From Saccharomycopsis malanga (taxonomy: Eukaryota > Ascomycota > Saccharomycetes > Ascoideales > Saccharomycopsidaceae), in the NCBI GenBank assembly GCA_004014935.1, contig CP025325.1:124001-188000 (forward strand): a stretch of DNA of 64,000 bases, given 5' to 3'. Shown here one piece after another: positions 9,924 through 20,752 of this stretch. Each line of letters opens with the position of its first letter. The stretch's first letter is position 1. The notes beneath the pieces were generated by a model. It searched no databases. It saw nothing but the letters and a program-made list of their open reading frames with translations, and was not told the origin of the DNA. The position numbers and the translations under genes were made by a program.

Positions 9924-10937
9924 TCATTTCTTGACACTCGAAGGGTTTGGGTTTTTCCATCCGGTTGCACCTTTAATATTAAACTTTTCATCGTCATCGA
10001 AAACCACCACTGGATCCCAATCTGGGTTTACAAATCTTTGTTGGTTATCTTTACCTATGGAATCGATCAAATGTCCGTCCTGATCAGTCAAATTGACAGT
10101 ATACAAGTTGTCGTGTATTCTAGTCGGGTTTACTGATTTTGGCAATACAACTGTTCCTCTCCAAAGGGCCCAGGAAATCAATATTTGTGCTGGCGAGGCG
10201 TGGTATTTGTCTGCCAACTTCACCAAGATGTCATTTTTGAGCAAGGTTGCAGCCTCTGCTCCTCCCAAAGGAGTGTGGGCTTCAATGACAATGTTTTTAG
10301 ACTTGCAAAAGTCGAGCAATTGAGGCTGGAGAAGATACGGATGTGCTTCAATTTGGTTGACGGCAGGAACAATTGTAGTAGTGGGAGCATTTAACAATTC
10401 TGTCAATTTGGCAATTGAAAAGTTGCTTACTCCAATGGATCTTGTCAACCCCTTTTGCACCAAATCTTGCAAATAAGTCCATGTTTTGACAAAGCTGTTA
10501 TTTTCAGTGTCCAAGTCTCTTTTGCCATTTGGTAAATACGACACATTGACGGGGTTTCCAGCTTGGTCGTACTTTTTGGTCAAAGGCACAGGCCAATGAA
10601 TCAAGTACAAATCAAGATAATCTAATTGCAACTTTTTCAAAGACAATTTTAGGGCAGACTCGGGATCACTATAATCAGTTCCCCACAACTTGGTCGTGAT
10701 ATAAACGTCTTCTCTTTTGACAATGTTACTCTGGAAAGCCTCGGCCAACGCCCGGCCAATCTCCTCCTCATTGCCATAAGCATAAGCTGTATCAATATGT
10801 CTGACACCAGCTTGAAGCCCTTCTAACACCGCCTTGTAAACTTCATCAGACGCTGACCGGAACGTGCCCAACCCAATAGAAGGGATCCGCAAGCCATTAT
10901 TGAGCGTGATAACCTCTGTATTCTTGGTTAATGCCAT
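9924..10937 (-). CDS. Aldo-keto reductase (Gcy1/Ypr1/Ara1-like)
   Basis: 337 residues with a complete AKR barrel: IGLGTFRS, the catalytic tetrad D49, Y54 (DTAYAYGNEEEIG), K83 (TTKLW) and H114 (LIHWP), the family signature GVSNFSIAKL, the NQIEAHPYL strand, and the cofactor segment LPKSVNPTRIHDN. It should reduce aldehydes or ketones with NADPH in the cytosol. An 18-20 residue C-terminal tail (KGATGWKNPNPSSVKK) extends beyond the usual end. Which of Gcy1, Ypr1 or Ara1 it corresponds to cannot be decided without alignment. The start is the only ATG near the conserved N-terminus. Confidence 0.92.
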   Translation of the reverse strand: MALTKNTEVITLNNGLRIPSIGLGTFRSASDEVYKAVLEGLQAGVRHIDTAYAYGNEEEIGRALAEAFQSNIVKREDVYITTKLWGTDYSDPESALKLSLKKLQLDYLDLYLIHWPVPLTKKYDQAGNPVNVSYLPNGKRDLDTENNSFVKTWTYLQDLVQKGLTRSIGVSNFSIAKLTELLNAPTTTIVPAVNQIEAHPYLLQPQLLDFCKSKNIVIEAHTPLGGAEAATLLKNDILVKLADKYHASPAQILISWALWRGTVVLPKSVNPTRIHDNLYTVNLTDQDGHLIDSIGKDNQQRFVNPDWDPVVVFDDDEKFNIKGATGWKNPNPSSVKK

Positions 10938-11727
10938 CTTTTCTTATATCGATGATAACTGGACTTGTAAACTAGGAGCCAGGAGCTAGAAACAGGGTTT
11001 ATTTTGCATTTTTATAGGGCTGAAATAGCCTATATTTGAGATATCGGCAAAATGCCGTGGATTGCTCAAACCACATTGCGGTTAATTAGACCATATTATT
11101 ACTGTCTGAATAATAATAATAAATGAAGTGATTATTCTTCGGGGGTTTTGGTAATGGTTGTATATTGTAGATGGACGAAAGGTTGTATAATTAATTGATG
11201 ATATTCATATGTTTCCAGCCCAGTAAAAATTAGTTTCATGATTGCGGTAAGTTGGCCAATCTATTCATTATTAATCAGTTTTGAGACTGATAAAACTATT
11301 ATATTGTTTATTTTGCAGATTGATGAACTTGTTAACAATTAGTGATTTTGTACTTTGGTGAATCTACTATCAATCTACTATCAATTAATCATCAATTTAT
11401 AAGAACAAGAATAAAAATATTATCTTTTAGCCAGTAAATATCAGTTTGGTCTATTGTTTGGTCTATTGTTTGGTCTATTGATTTTCTATAAGAAAGTAGT
11501 TGTTTTTTAGAAACTTTAGAGGTCATACGTTTGTTAAACATAATTTATACACATTTTAAATCATTCAACTACAGATCAGAAATTAAACAATGATTAGCTG
11601 GTCTAATTGATGGTAATGGTTATTACTCTTAACATTTAAAAGGTGTTATAGTGTGTTTCGATTCCATTTATAACAATTATAATTAAGTGTCAAATTTGAA
11701 CATAGATTTGGCTATTTATTGCATAGT
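10938..11727. other. Intergenic, reductase upstream region
   Basis: AT-rich, no gene seen. Two very short remnants of the SINE 3' signature lie near 11218-11243 (CCAGCCCAGTAAAAATTAGT) and 11412-11440, the second followed by three copies of TTTGGTCTATTG. Confidence 0.5.
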
Positions 11728-11866
11728 ATAATAATAATCTTATATTTCGAGCCCAGTACATATCAGTTCAGTATCTACGCCCCATGCCTAAAGGGACTTG
11801 GTAAATTCCAATCATGATCTTTTTACCCAATTGTTGACAGTAAGCACTGGCCACTGAGCCAACGGA
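11728..11866 (-). mobile_element. SINE fragment with tail, 3' end and head
   Basis: On the minus strand the head (TTGGCTCAGTGGCCAGTGCTT) is joined after a deletion to ATGATTGGAATTTACCAAGT, the GGCGTAGATACTGAACTGATA region and GGGCTCGAAATATAAGATTA with an ATT tail. Confidence 0.8.
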
Positions 11867-12009
11867 ACTTCCAACAAACGAGTAGCACAATTTTACAATT
11901 GATAAATGTGGTAAGAGTGTATAAGCAAAACTAACAAAATCCGATACTTTTCATAACGAACAAAAAATACAAAGCGTAAACTTTGATCAATAGGAGCCGA
12001 AAGATTTGA

Positions 12010-12076
12010 AGACTGGTTTGTACTGGGCTTGAATTATAAGATTTTTTTTTTATTATTGTTATTATTATTATTATTC
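12010..12076 (+). mobile_element. SINE 3' end with (ATT)n tail
   Basis: GACTGGTTTGTACTGGGCTT, then a T run and an ATT tail of about eight units with one interruption. Its 5' part is missing. Confidence 0.8.
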
Positions 12077-12110
12077 ATTCTTCAATGGGATAGCCAATAG
12101 CGAGGCATGT

Positions 12111-12320
12111 ATGGGAAGCGTTGTAAGCCAGCTTTTGGCAATCTGTAAGGAGAGTATATCGAAGGAAATTAGGACTTATGAGGACTTTTTCAGTGGTCTT
12201 TCGCAGCTTATACTGAGGGTCAACGTCAACGAATCAGAACTTTTTAAAGAAATTCCATATTTTGTAGGCTCTTTGGCAGAAAATCAATACCTGCAATTAT
12301 CTGACAAGCACAGATGGTAA
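12111..12320 (+). CDS. Small hypothetical ORF
   Basis: 69 codons from ATG to TAA (MGSVVSQLLAICKESISKEI...). The translation is balanced, amphipathic and not low-complexity, unlike other short frames here, and it lies between a SINE tail and the 3' end of RLI1. I recognise no family. It could be a real small protein, a decayed gene or chance. No obvious intron joins it to another frame. Confidence 0.3.
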   Translation: MGSVVSQLLAICKESISKEIRTYEDFFSGLSQLILRVNVNESELFKEIPYFVGSLAENQYLQLSDKHRW

Positions 12321-12558
12321 TAATACTAAAGTCAACAGATTACTAGTAATTGTAAAATCGGCATGCAAAAATGTGCAAACAATTTGATTAAAACTGTCTA
12401 ATATTCATTAAAAATGGTCAATACAAAACAAACTGGAAAATCGAAAAAAAGAGAGATTGATAGCTAATCTTGAAAGGCCAATAGCAATAGCCAATGGCAT
12501 GAGTTAGTATCAAAATAAAAACTAAATGGCAATAATATAAAGATACGATGAACAATCA

Positions 12559-14388
12559 TTACAATTCGGTATTTTCCAAGAAAAAATAATTACCGTTTGC
12601 TTTTTGTTCTTGGTCCATTTGAGAGTCCAACTTGTTGATACGAGGTCTGAAGGAGTTTGGATCTCTTCTGAAGGTGACGTTCAAATTCTTCAAGAATCTG
12701 TTGCAGCCGGTCAACAAGCTTTCCGGGGGATTGGCGTAGGCGTCTTCGGACGGTTTGCCCTCGAAAACAATGACTTTATCGGCAAGATAGGTGGCCATGA
12801 TGAAATCGTGCTCGACAATGAAGGCTGTTTTCTTGGAATGGATGATGAATCTTCGGATGACCTTGGAACATATGATACGCTGTTCGGAGTCCAAGTAAGC
12901 GGAGGGCTCGTCGATAAGGTAAATGTCGGCGGGCTTACCCAACGCCAAGACAATGGCGACTCTTTGTAACTCACCGCCGGACAAGTGCTGGACTTCCTGG
13001 TCGATGATGTCGTCGATTCTCAAGGGCTTGACAACGTCTGTTTGGAACTGGGAGCTCAAGAACTGGGCTCTGATTTTCTTGAAGAAGAGCTGGCGGACGG
13101 TTCCGGTGAACTTTGGCGCAATCTTCTGGGGTTTCATGGAGATGTTGAGCTTCGGAACGGAGCTTCCGTCGTCCGGAGGGATTGCGCCGGCCAACAACTT
13201 GCAGAAAGTGGTTTTTCCGGTGCCGTTTTCGCCCATCATGACGATGATCTCCGAGTCGGTGAACTCGCCGGGCTTGACGTGCAACTTGAAGTCGCCCTGG
13301 GTCTTGAAAAGCTCGGGATACACAAATCTTCTTGAGGCATCGACTTGGAAGTTGTCGTTTGCGTCCACCAACCGGAACTGCAAGGACTCTGTGCGGAACC
13401 GCAAGTTCTCCGCCGGCAAGTGGCCGTCCAAGAAGATGTTGATGCCCTCTCGGACCGACGAAGGCAACGTTACCACGCCGTAGACGGAGGGAACGCCGTA
13501 CAAAATACACACAAAGTCCGACAAGTAGTCCAACACCGACAAGTCGTGCTCCACAACAATACAATACGTGGTGGCGTCCAACAACGACCGGATGATCTCG
13601 GCCGCCTTCAATCTCTGCTTGACATCCAAATACGAGGACGGCTCGTCAAACATGTACACTGCGGCCTGCTGGACACACGTCATGGCAATGGTGAACCGCT
13701 GCAACTCGCCGCCAGACAACGCGGCCACGTCCCGCTTCATGATGTGCCTCAACTCCATTGTTTTCAAAATGTACTTGGCCTCGTCCTTGGACTTCTGCAA
13801 CCGGTCGGTGATCAACTCGCCCACCTTCCGTTTTGGGCCCTTGATGGCCCGCGGGACGTTGTCGACGTACTGCGGCTTGATGGTCGCCCGGATGTCGTCC
13901 TCCAACACCTTGGTGAAGTAGTTCTGCAACTCCGAGCCCCGGAAGTATCTCAAAATCTCCTCCCAGTCCGGGGGGTCGTCGTACCGCCCCAAGTTCGGTT
14001 TCTCCTTGCCCGCAAGAATCTTCAACGCCGTCGACTTCCCAATACCGTTCGTCCCCACGAGCCCGAGCACCTGCCCCGGTCTGGGGGTCGGCAATCGGTG
14101 CAACTTGAACGAATTGGCACTGTATCGGTGCGTGACCTCCTTCTCCAAGTTTGTCGGCAAATTGATGATTGTGATTGCGTCAAACGGACACTTCTTCACA
14201 CATATACCGCATCCTATACACAAGATCTCCGATATAAACGCAATCTTGGACGCCGACGTCACTTCAATACACAACTTGCCCGTCTTCACAACCGGACATC
14301 CCTTCCGACACTCCTGCCGACACCGTTTTGGCTTGCACCGGTCGTCATTCACAATCGCAATACGCGTATTCTTGATCTTGTCTGACAT
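12559..14388 (-). CDS. RLI1: ABCE1 ribosome-recycling ATPase Rli1
   Basis: 609 residues with the full ABCE1 architecture: two N-terminal 4Fe-4S clusters ([15 protein letters not shown] and [13 protein letters not shown]), NBD1 with Walker A GTNGIGKS, signature LSGGELQRF and Walker [11 protein letters not shown], a hinge, then NBD2 with [19 protein letters not shown] and [10 protein letters not shown]. It splits 80S ribosomes after termination and takes part in initiation and ribosome biogenesis. Length equals that of yeast Rli1 (608). Leucine is written mainly as TTG and I find no in-frame CTG in the part checked (12961-13740), which fits a highly expressed gene. The upstream spacer is 4.4 kb. 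Confidence 0.98.
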   Translation of the reverse strand: MSDKIKNTRIAIVNDDRCKPKRCRQECRKGCPVVKTGKLCIEVTSASKIAFISEILCIGCGICVKKCPFDAITIINLPTNLEKEVTHRYSANSFKLHRLPTPRPGQVLGLVGTNGIGKSTALKILAGKEKPNLGRYDDPPDWEEILRYFRGSELQNYFTKVLEDDIRATIKPQYVDNVPRAIKGPKRKVGELITDRLQKSKDEAKYILKTMELRHIMKRDVAALSGGELQRFTIAMTCVQQAAVYMFDEPSSYLDVKQRLKAAEIIRSLLDATTYCIVVEHDLSVLDYLSDFVCILYGVPSVYGVVTLPSSVREGINIFLDGHLPAENLRFRTESLQFRLVDANDNFQVDASRRFVYPELFKTQGDFKLHVKPGEFTDSEIIVMMGENGTGKTTFCKLLAGAIPPDDGSSVPKLNISMKPQKIAPKFTGTVRQLFFKKIRAQFLSSQFQTDVVKPLRIDDIIDQEVQHLSGGELQRVAIVLALGKPADIYLIDEPSAYLDSEQRIICSKVIRRFIIHSKKTAFIVEHDFIMATYLADKVIVFEGKPSEDAYANPPESLLTGCNRFLKNLNVTFRRDPNSFRPRINKLDSQMDQEQKANGNYFFLENTEL

Positions 14389-14953
14389 CTTGCTCTCTAT
14401 CTGCTGATTAGTAGTCCCAATTCGTCGCTTTCGATGCTCTAAAAAAAATTTTTATCATATACCGTGGGTGAAAAATTTGGCGCCGGGGCTGCTAACCGGG
14501 CGCTTAGTAATGGGGTGATATGATTGGGTGGCGCTTAATTGGGGGAGGTTTGGAATTTAGCCGGTTTTATGGGTTGAATTGGGTGAATATATTACGAGGG
14601 GGATTGGTGAGGGGTTTGTGAGGTGTTGGTGGGGGTTTGTGAGGGATTGGTGAGGTATTGGTGGGAATTGGTCAATTGTTGATGGGTTATTGATGGGAAA
14701 GAAAGGATGAGTTTTTAGTAATTTTGTTTTTATATTTCGACATCCGTACATCACTAATGGTGATAGGTTAGGACATCCGGACATTAACGTTATAAACTCG
14801 ATTTGATTAGTTTTACTGGCTATTTGTAGTTGTCAGTTTTGTCGATTTTTACTGAATGTTTGTAGTTGTGAATGAGTTGTTTTCACTGAATATTTGTAGA
14901 TTGAAAGTAGTATCAATTTGATCAATTTTACTGAATATTTGTAGTTGTCAATT
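14389..14953. other. RLI1 upstream region
   Basis: No gene. A G-rich stretch with repeated GGTGAGG, GGTTTGTGAGG and TTGGTGGG lies at 14590-14670, and the phrase TTTTACTGAATATTTGTAG is repeated about four times at 14810-14945. Confidence 0.5.
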
Positions 14954-15046
14954 TAATAATATCACATTTTTCAAGCACAGTACATATCAGTTTCGTATAT
15001 ACGCGCCATGTCCAAAGGGAAAAGCCCAATCAATATCAGTTTCGTA
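14954..15046 (-). mobile_element. SINE 3' fragment with a partial second tail
   Basis: Contains the minus-strand 3' signature (AAGCACAGTACATATCAGTT plus TCGTATATACGCGCCATG) and a second AATATCAGTTTCGTA right after it. Confidence 0.75.
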
Positions 15047-15391
15047 GTAAATGGCTATAAAATAATAAATGTATCTGGCAGGCCAAAAATAGGTAAGCAA
15101 TTGATAACAGAAAGAGGACAACTAACAATACAAAGAGTAAATCATAAAGAATATTTTCCAAAGTATAAAGATTGAAGAGTATTAATGAATAGGTTGTTAA
15201 AATATGCAATTAATAATTATTATAATAATTTTTAGTATACTTCCAGCCTAGTATTCATTATATCATTTCAACACTCATTGTATAAAAGGTACATTTATAA
15301 GCCAGCTGTGCAAATAAACATAATCTAAAAATTGTATGTTTTCAACAATAAAACTGTTTTATTGTTGAAAACCTAACTAATAAATGCAATT

Positions 15392-15545
15392 CAGCCCAAT
15401 GGTTAGTGGGCTCGAAGAAGAGAAAGAAAGCCTAACATGAACACGAGTTAAATTCCCAAGACGAACACTTTCACTCACTGTTTTTTACAAGGCAAGTGCA
15501 ATTGTCTGAAACACGGCCCAGACCAATGCTTATTTTTCCTTGTCG
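15392..15545 (+). mobile_element. SINE copy, 5' two thirds
   Basis: Head CAGCCCAATGGTTAGTGGGC, AAGAAGAGAAAGAAAGCCT, B-box-like GAGTTAAATTCCC, CACTCACTGTTTTTTACAA, AGGCAAGTGCAATTGTCTGA and ACGGCCCAGACCAATGCTTA; the 3' third is missing. Confidence 0.8.
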
Positions 15546-15697
15546 AAAGGTTATACTATCTATTAGTTTTTTTTTTCAAATTGATAAAGTTACTATTGAT
15601 TTGTTATTTTTCTGTTTAATACATTATAACTATTTGATTATTTTGCGGTTTGATGAATCTGCTTTCTACTAGTATTTTGTAGTTTAATGAGACTGTT

Positions 15698-15774
15698 ATC
15701 AATTATCAATTATCAATTATCAATTATCAATTATCAATTATCAATTATCAATTATCAATTATCAATTATCAATT
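15698..15774. repeat. 7-bp tandem repeat (ATCAATT)n
   Basis: About eleven perfect units of ATCAATT. Confidence 0.95.
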
Positions 15775-15969
15775 TACTTGTTTAGTCGTTTATCATAGTT
15801 AGTGTGTCGAATAAGGCCCCAATTTATTCACCCAGTTCACAGGCCATTGACAAACCAATTCAAGGCGTAGTATTTCTCACAGATTACCCAATAATCCTTT
15901 TATTTCTAGCATATCAATTGCCAAAATATACTCTCTAAGTGGAAAGATATTCTGTTTTTTTAACAGAAA

Positions 15970-16500
15970 GTGCCTTTATGCCTTACTATTGCTGAGTGGC
16001 CAAGTTGGTTGGGCCATGCGCCACGCAAAATAGTGCAGAAAATGAGTGTGGCGTTCCTCACTTGGGGTTTTGGGACTCGATTCGCGCTGTTGACGTTTTG
16101 GAGAAATCATATAAGGTTTTATCAATTTATCTCAGCGCTATCCAGGTTATTTTAATTTGCAAAATAGTCAAATACAATTGAAAATTTTTCCGCTATATTC
16201 TGGTACTATTTGTAATGAAAAGTATTGCATTTTCGCATAAATATATGGAATAACAGAAAATTGTCAATTTTGACAAAAAGTTGATTCTTGCGAGCCACAT
16301 TCTAGAGTCTTTCCAGCAAACCAAACCATACAAAAATTATATTTCTTTACTCTGTAGAGTTTAGAGTTTAATATTGTGTACTTTGTTTCAGTATTTGGCT
16401 TCCAAAAACCATTGAATAGTGAAAACGTATCATTATGTCGAAAATAACATACTCTTTGTTAAGAATTGTATTTTTCACTTCTCAAAAGACCCGCTTTGAT
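15970..16500 (+). repeat. Dispersed 500-bp repeat, copy 1 (tRNA-Asn-like head)
   Basis: Strongly similar to 22624-23150 on the same strand. The head reads GAGTGGCCAAGTTGGTTGGG, close to the D arm of yeast tRNA-Asn, followed by a potential 8-bp hairpin CGCCACGC/GTGTGGCG, a B-box-like GGACTCGATTCGCGC and about 400 bp of less conserved AT-rich sequence with the near-palindrome TTGTCAATTTTGACAA. It may be a polymerase III-type structured RNA or another short mobile element; no product is assigned. Confidence 0.7.
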
Positions 16501-17235
16501 TCTTGTTTTTTGGGTATTTTCTAGATTGATAAATCTAATATCAATCGGTTATTTCGTATGAAAATATCGCCAATTACTTATTCTGTTGATAAAGCTGTCT
16601 ATGGACTTCTACTGAGCAAATAATGGATAAAAACAACACAAAAGAATTAAATAAGAGGGCAAATTGGAGAATAATGCAAATCCACATTCAAATGGCCCTG
16701 TTTTATCATTTTAAATGGCGCTCAGAACGGTGGTATATAAAAGGCAACCGGAAGCTCTTGACAATAGCGTAGATTCGTAATTATAGCCAAACGAAAGGCT
16801 ACGAGTGCCATTTAACAAGCCCGGCCAATAATAGTATGTAAAAAGTAACCACATGAATAAAGAATAATGTGATTTATTGTATTTAGCCTATCAAATCATT
16901 AGAAACAGGTAGAAGTTTACTACAAACTGTTATCTATTGCTTGTATTGTACTTTTGTCAAATTTTTACCAGCTAGGCTTTTCTATTGTTCAATAAACCAA
17001 TCGCCTTTTATCAATTAACCATTTCCTTATTCAATGTAAATTGATAAAAGTACCAACAACCAACTTTCTGCGTAAGAACCTTGGATTTATCAATTTTAAA
17101 CCAAATCCACATACTTTACACTGTTCCCTTGATAACCAACTCAAAAAACAACCTTTCCATCCTATATATTAGCCAATTAAAACCATAGTATTGTTCAATC
17201 TCCATAAATGCCAGAATAAAATACCCAATCTCTGG
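16501..17235. other. Intergenic, nothing recognised
   Basis: AT-rich with no gene. A TATATAAAAGGC element at about 16735 and a stretch similar to 3943-4010 (GAATAATGTGATTTATTGTA) at 16861 hint at old repeat sequence. Confidence 0.4.
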
Positions 17236-17465
17236 CTGTATGTTGACGCATCTGGTGCAGAGGCCGCTGCACAGACAAAACTTAAAAAAAAAAAGAAAAA
17301 AAAGAAAAAAAAATGTTCTGGAAGGCGGCTTTGAAGGGCAATTAGGATCTCCTTTTTCTTCATCATATTATTGGCTGAAGATTCAAAGGGTTTTACCAAA
17401 ATTACTGAGAACCTTAATTAGGACAGACATGCAGAGTGTCGTATTAATGTGTTGTTTGGTATTGC

Positions 17466-17566
17466 CAAAGCAGCACACACAGCAGCATGCACAGCAGCAT
17501 GCACAGCAGCATGTAAAGCAGCATCCAAAGCAGCATCCAAAACAGCATGCAAAATAGCATCCAAAG
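17466..17566. repeat. 12-bp tandem repeat CAGCAGCATGCA
   Basis: About eight degenerate units of CAGCAGCATGCA/AAGCAGCATCCA. They create a spurious Cys-rich frame on the minus strand. Confidence 0.9.
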
Positions 17567-18645
17567 CTGCAAGATTGTTCATAGCACCTTTCCAGCGGTA
17601 TCACCTGTGTATGACATCATCCTGGTAAAGTCCAGTAAAGATCAACAGAGTATTGATATTCAATGACTATCAAAGTTGTAGAGTAAAGCACAGGCATCGG
17701 CCAAATAAAAATTGACATAATGTTCAGTCTGTAAGATCCTGCCTGTACCGGTGCAGCAGCACTGGATGTGTATGCATGTACGACGGCAGAATACTAATGT
17801 GCAGCGATTCCCAAAAAAGTGCAGAAATCCCTTAGAAGAAAATAAAAATAAAAAAACAGCCTAGAATCTACTTCTGGATTCTTGCCAACTGCAGCTCGTT
17901 CTGCACCATATATAAGGTTTCTCAAGGGTCTAAACAGCTGCCCTAACATCTAATGGTGCAGTAGCTTGAAACCTGCTACATGCATGCATGTACCATGCTA
18001 ACAACACCTGCAATACTTTACAGCCAGAAATGCAAGTTTGATATCTGCAAACATAATGACCACATCTCGTAGATTTGACATGTAACGTGAATTGCACACA
18101 TTCCACAATCTTAAACTTTGGCCATATGCCATATGGGCCCCAATACTAACCGGTGTGATTCAATGATCAAAACTGAAACTGAAACGTATAGCTTGTACAC
18201 TAGTGGGTCGGTCCACTTGCATGGCTTGAGTTGCATGGCTTGAATGCATGCATGCATCCGTCCGTTGACGCATCGTTGTGGAAATGCATCCTTGATGTGG
18301 GTTGCTGTGAGTCAATGCAGGACCCACGAGGGCCCTCCAAACGCTCTGGTCAATGAAAACAACAATCCCAGCGCGAAAAAACAAAATACCCAACTCACCT
18401 CCAAAGACATAGTCAATCCCGTTTTCAAAACCTACCAGAAATAAAAAATCACATACAAATACCACGTCATCGCCCTCCTGCAGGGCCAGGCATCATTATG
18501 CACACCTCTGCATCAGGTCGCAGGATACATATCTATATGCCGTCTACTGCATGCACATGCAGGCAGTCCTGCGGGACGGAGGGTGACTGGTGAACGAGAG
18601 GTTAGAGAGTTAAGTAAGCGGTTTTATCCCTTGTGGGTGGGTGTG

Positions 18646-18663
18646 TTGTGTTGTGTTGTGTTG

Positions 18664-18694
<31 letters not shown>

Positions 18695-18697
18695 TTA
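18646..18697. repeat. TG-rich microsatellite plus poly(T)
   Basis: TTGTG repeats pass into (TG)n and then about 20 consecutive T. Confidence 0.9.
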
Positions 18698-18824
18698 TAG
18701 GTGAAGAGCTTTGATAACCTTACAATCAGCAACAGGCAACAGGTGTCCCAACAGACAAGTCAAATGGAACAGAGCATAGAACATTGCGGTTGTATGGATT
18801 TGTTAGTATTATAAACGAGTTGAC

Positions 18825-20450
18825 ATGTCACATTACCAGAGCAATTCTGGGCCAATGAGCAGCAGCGAGGGCAACTTGTCGCCGATATCGCCGAACGAGA
18901 GGCAGATTTTGGGGTCTGCGTCCATACATTTCTCGCCGACGAGCAACCATTTCAACAAGACGTTTTCGATGGCGATACAGAGTCATCCGTCGAGCTCTGT
19001 AGCGGCGGGACAGCGTCCGCAGTATTATTCGACGTTGCAGCCGCGTCATCAGACGGGCGGCGGCCAGCTACACAGTCCGGTGCTCCTCAAGTCGCCTGAC
19101 GCGGGCAGCTTTGATGCCATCAAGTGCGAGTGGACGGAGAGCAGGCCGGGAGCCGGTGCCGCGGCGGCGCGGACGGATGCGGATGTCGCCGGCGCGGACG
19201 CCGGCATGGATGCGGATATGGATACGGACATGGGAGGAGACAAGGGGACGGATTTGGAGCGGACGCTTATACCGAAAATAAACACGTATGGCATGTCGCG
19301 GGTGGCACCGGTTTTATATTCGAACCCCGGGATCAAGTATCCTCGGTATTCCAAGTTGGAGACCAAAAAGCCGGCGGTGGCGTCTACGTTTGACACGTCT
19401 TCTGGCAGCGACACGTCATCGATCCGGCTTCCGTCCATAGACCTGATGTCGTTCACAAAAACACAGGCGGCAACGGCCAAGGAGCGGCACCAGAGCATCA
19501 TGTCGTCGAACTCGTCGTGCTTCAGCAACCCGCCGAACAAAAGACATTCGTACCTCACCACGTCATCGCTCCAGACATCCATCGATCGCTTGTCCATCAC
19601 CCAGAAAGAGGGTGTGATCACGTGCATTCCGGAATACGGAGACTCCGGATTTCTGAGTCAACCGTCGCGGTTTGACCGGCCGCTTCCGCTTCCGCCCAGC
19701 AATCAGTTGTCGGACATAATGAGTGAGACCAGTGCGACGAGCACGAACAACAGCTTATATCAGAGCTGTGGGGTGAACAAGTCGTCGTTGCCGAGTCCTT
19801 CGTTTTACAATGACAGTTCCAACGCTTCGTTAATTCTGCAGCAATCACCCAGTTCACAGTCGTTCCAGCGCCATGTTTCTCTGCAGAAATCCATTCCGCA
19901 GTTCCAATCGGCGCCGCTTCCGCCACTTCCGTCGCCGCAGCAGCAGCTCCAGCACCAGCAGCAGTTGGAACTGCAGTCGTTTCTGCAGCCATCGCATAAA
20001 CCCCAGACCCCGTCCTCTTTGACACACCAGCTCAATCTCAAAACATCAAACACGTCTTTCAATTCCAAGGAAACGAAGAAACTGGCGGACAAATCGGTCG
20101 CCAACAGCGCCCAGTCCACGTCTCTCTCGTCATCCATTGCTAATTACACGTCAACCATCAAATTCAACTCCGCCCCCGAGGAAGAGCGCAAATACCAGTG
20201 CAAAACGTGCGGCAGAAAGTTCAAAACCAGCGGCCACGTCTCCAGACACTCCCGGATCCACACCGGAGAGCGCAAACACGTCTGTCCCTTCCCAGGCTGT
20301 GGGGCTCGTTTTGCTCGCCACGACAACTGCATGCAGCACTATAAAACCCACAGCAACTTGAACGGCAAAACCGCAGAAAGAATGAGAAACCTCAAGTTGA
20401 AAGAACAGTTGTCGACGAAAAAAATGAAAATCAAAGCTCTCATTTGGTGA
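18825..20450 (+). CDS. NRG1: C2H2 zinc-finger repressor, Nrg1/Nrg2-like
   Basis: 541 residues. About 450 are low-complexity (Ser, Pro, Gln and a GADAGMDADMDTDMGGD stretch). Two adjacent C2H2 fingers sit near the C-terminus: YQCKTCGRKFKTSGHVSRH and HVCPFPGCGARFARHDN..QHYKTH, joined by the RIHTGERK linker. The pair matches Nrg1/Nrg2 fingers, including TSGHxxRH and FARHDNCxQHY. Nrg1 recruits Tup1-Cyc8 to repress glucose-repressed, stress and filamentation genes, so such a role is likely here. S. cerevisiae Nrg1 is only 231 aa; the long N-terminus is typical of larger orthologues. The start ATG follows the end of the poly(T)-containing promoter. Confidence 0.88.
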   Translation: MSHYQSNSGPMSSSEGNLSPISPNERQILGSASIHFSPTSNHFNKTFSMAIQSHPSSSVAAGQRPQYYSTLQPRHQTGGGQLHSPVLLKSPDAGSFDAIKCEWTESRPGAGAAAARTDADVAGADAGMDADMDTDMGGDKGTDLERTLIPKINTYGMSRVAPVLYSNPGIKYPRYSKLETKKPAVASTFDTSSGSDTSSIRLPSIDLMSFTKTQAATAKERHQSIMSSNSSCFSNPPNKRHSYLTTSSLQTSIDRLSITQKEGVITCIPEYGDSGFLSQPSRFDRPLPLPPSNQLSDIMSETSATSTNNSLYQSCGVNKSSLPSPSFYNDSSNASLILQQSPSSQSFQRHVSLQKSIPQFQSAPLPPLPSPQQQLQHQQQLELQSFLQPSHKPQTPSSLTHQLNLKTSNTSFNSKETKKLADKSVANSAQSTSLSSSIANYTSTIKFNSAPEEERKYQCKTCGRKFKTSGHVSRHSRIHTGERKHVCPFPGCGARFARHDNCMQHYKTHSNLNGKTAERMRNLKLKEQLSTKKMKIKALIW

Positions 20451-20752
20451 TTTGTTTGCATTATGCCCAATGGCATTATCTATTCTTTTCCTAAACCGCT
20501 GTCCACTGCATTGTGGCCCCTTCTACCATTCTAAAAACCCTTCCATATATTAACCCCTTGTTAATCCTTCCATTTCAACACATATATACACTTTCTACTT
20601 TTACGCTTTGCTAATGTCTTTCAGTTTTGTTGGCGCCTGCTCTGGCTCTTTTGTTTTTTTGCTTATATTACTAATTTTTTCTTCTTTTGCTAAGACTGTT
20701 TGTTTAATTCTGCGCATTTAATGCTACAATACACTGAGTATTTCTGTTTATC

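Larger units (their letters stand above)
17236..18824 (+). promoter_or_regulatory. Long NRG1 upstream region rich in GCATG motifs
   Basis: About 1.6 kb with base composition and word use unlike the neighbouring spacers: many TGCATG or GCATGC words (for example 17949-17990, 18213-18260 and 18545-18565) and repeated CTGCA. It ends in a (TG)n tract followed by about 20 T (18646-18697) shortly before the NRG1 start. Nothing here codes convincingly for protein. Confidence 0.5.

Noticed and set aside
17383-17604. Cys-rich 73-codon minus-strand frame (CCFGCCFGCC...)
   Set aside because: A translation of the CAGCAGCATGCA tandem repeat; the periodicity explains the cysteines.
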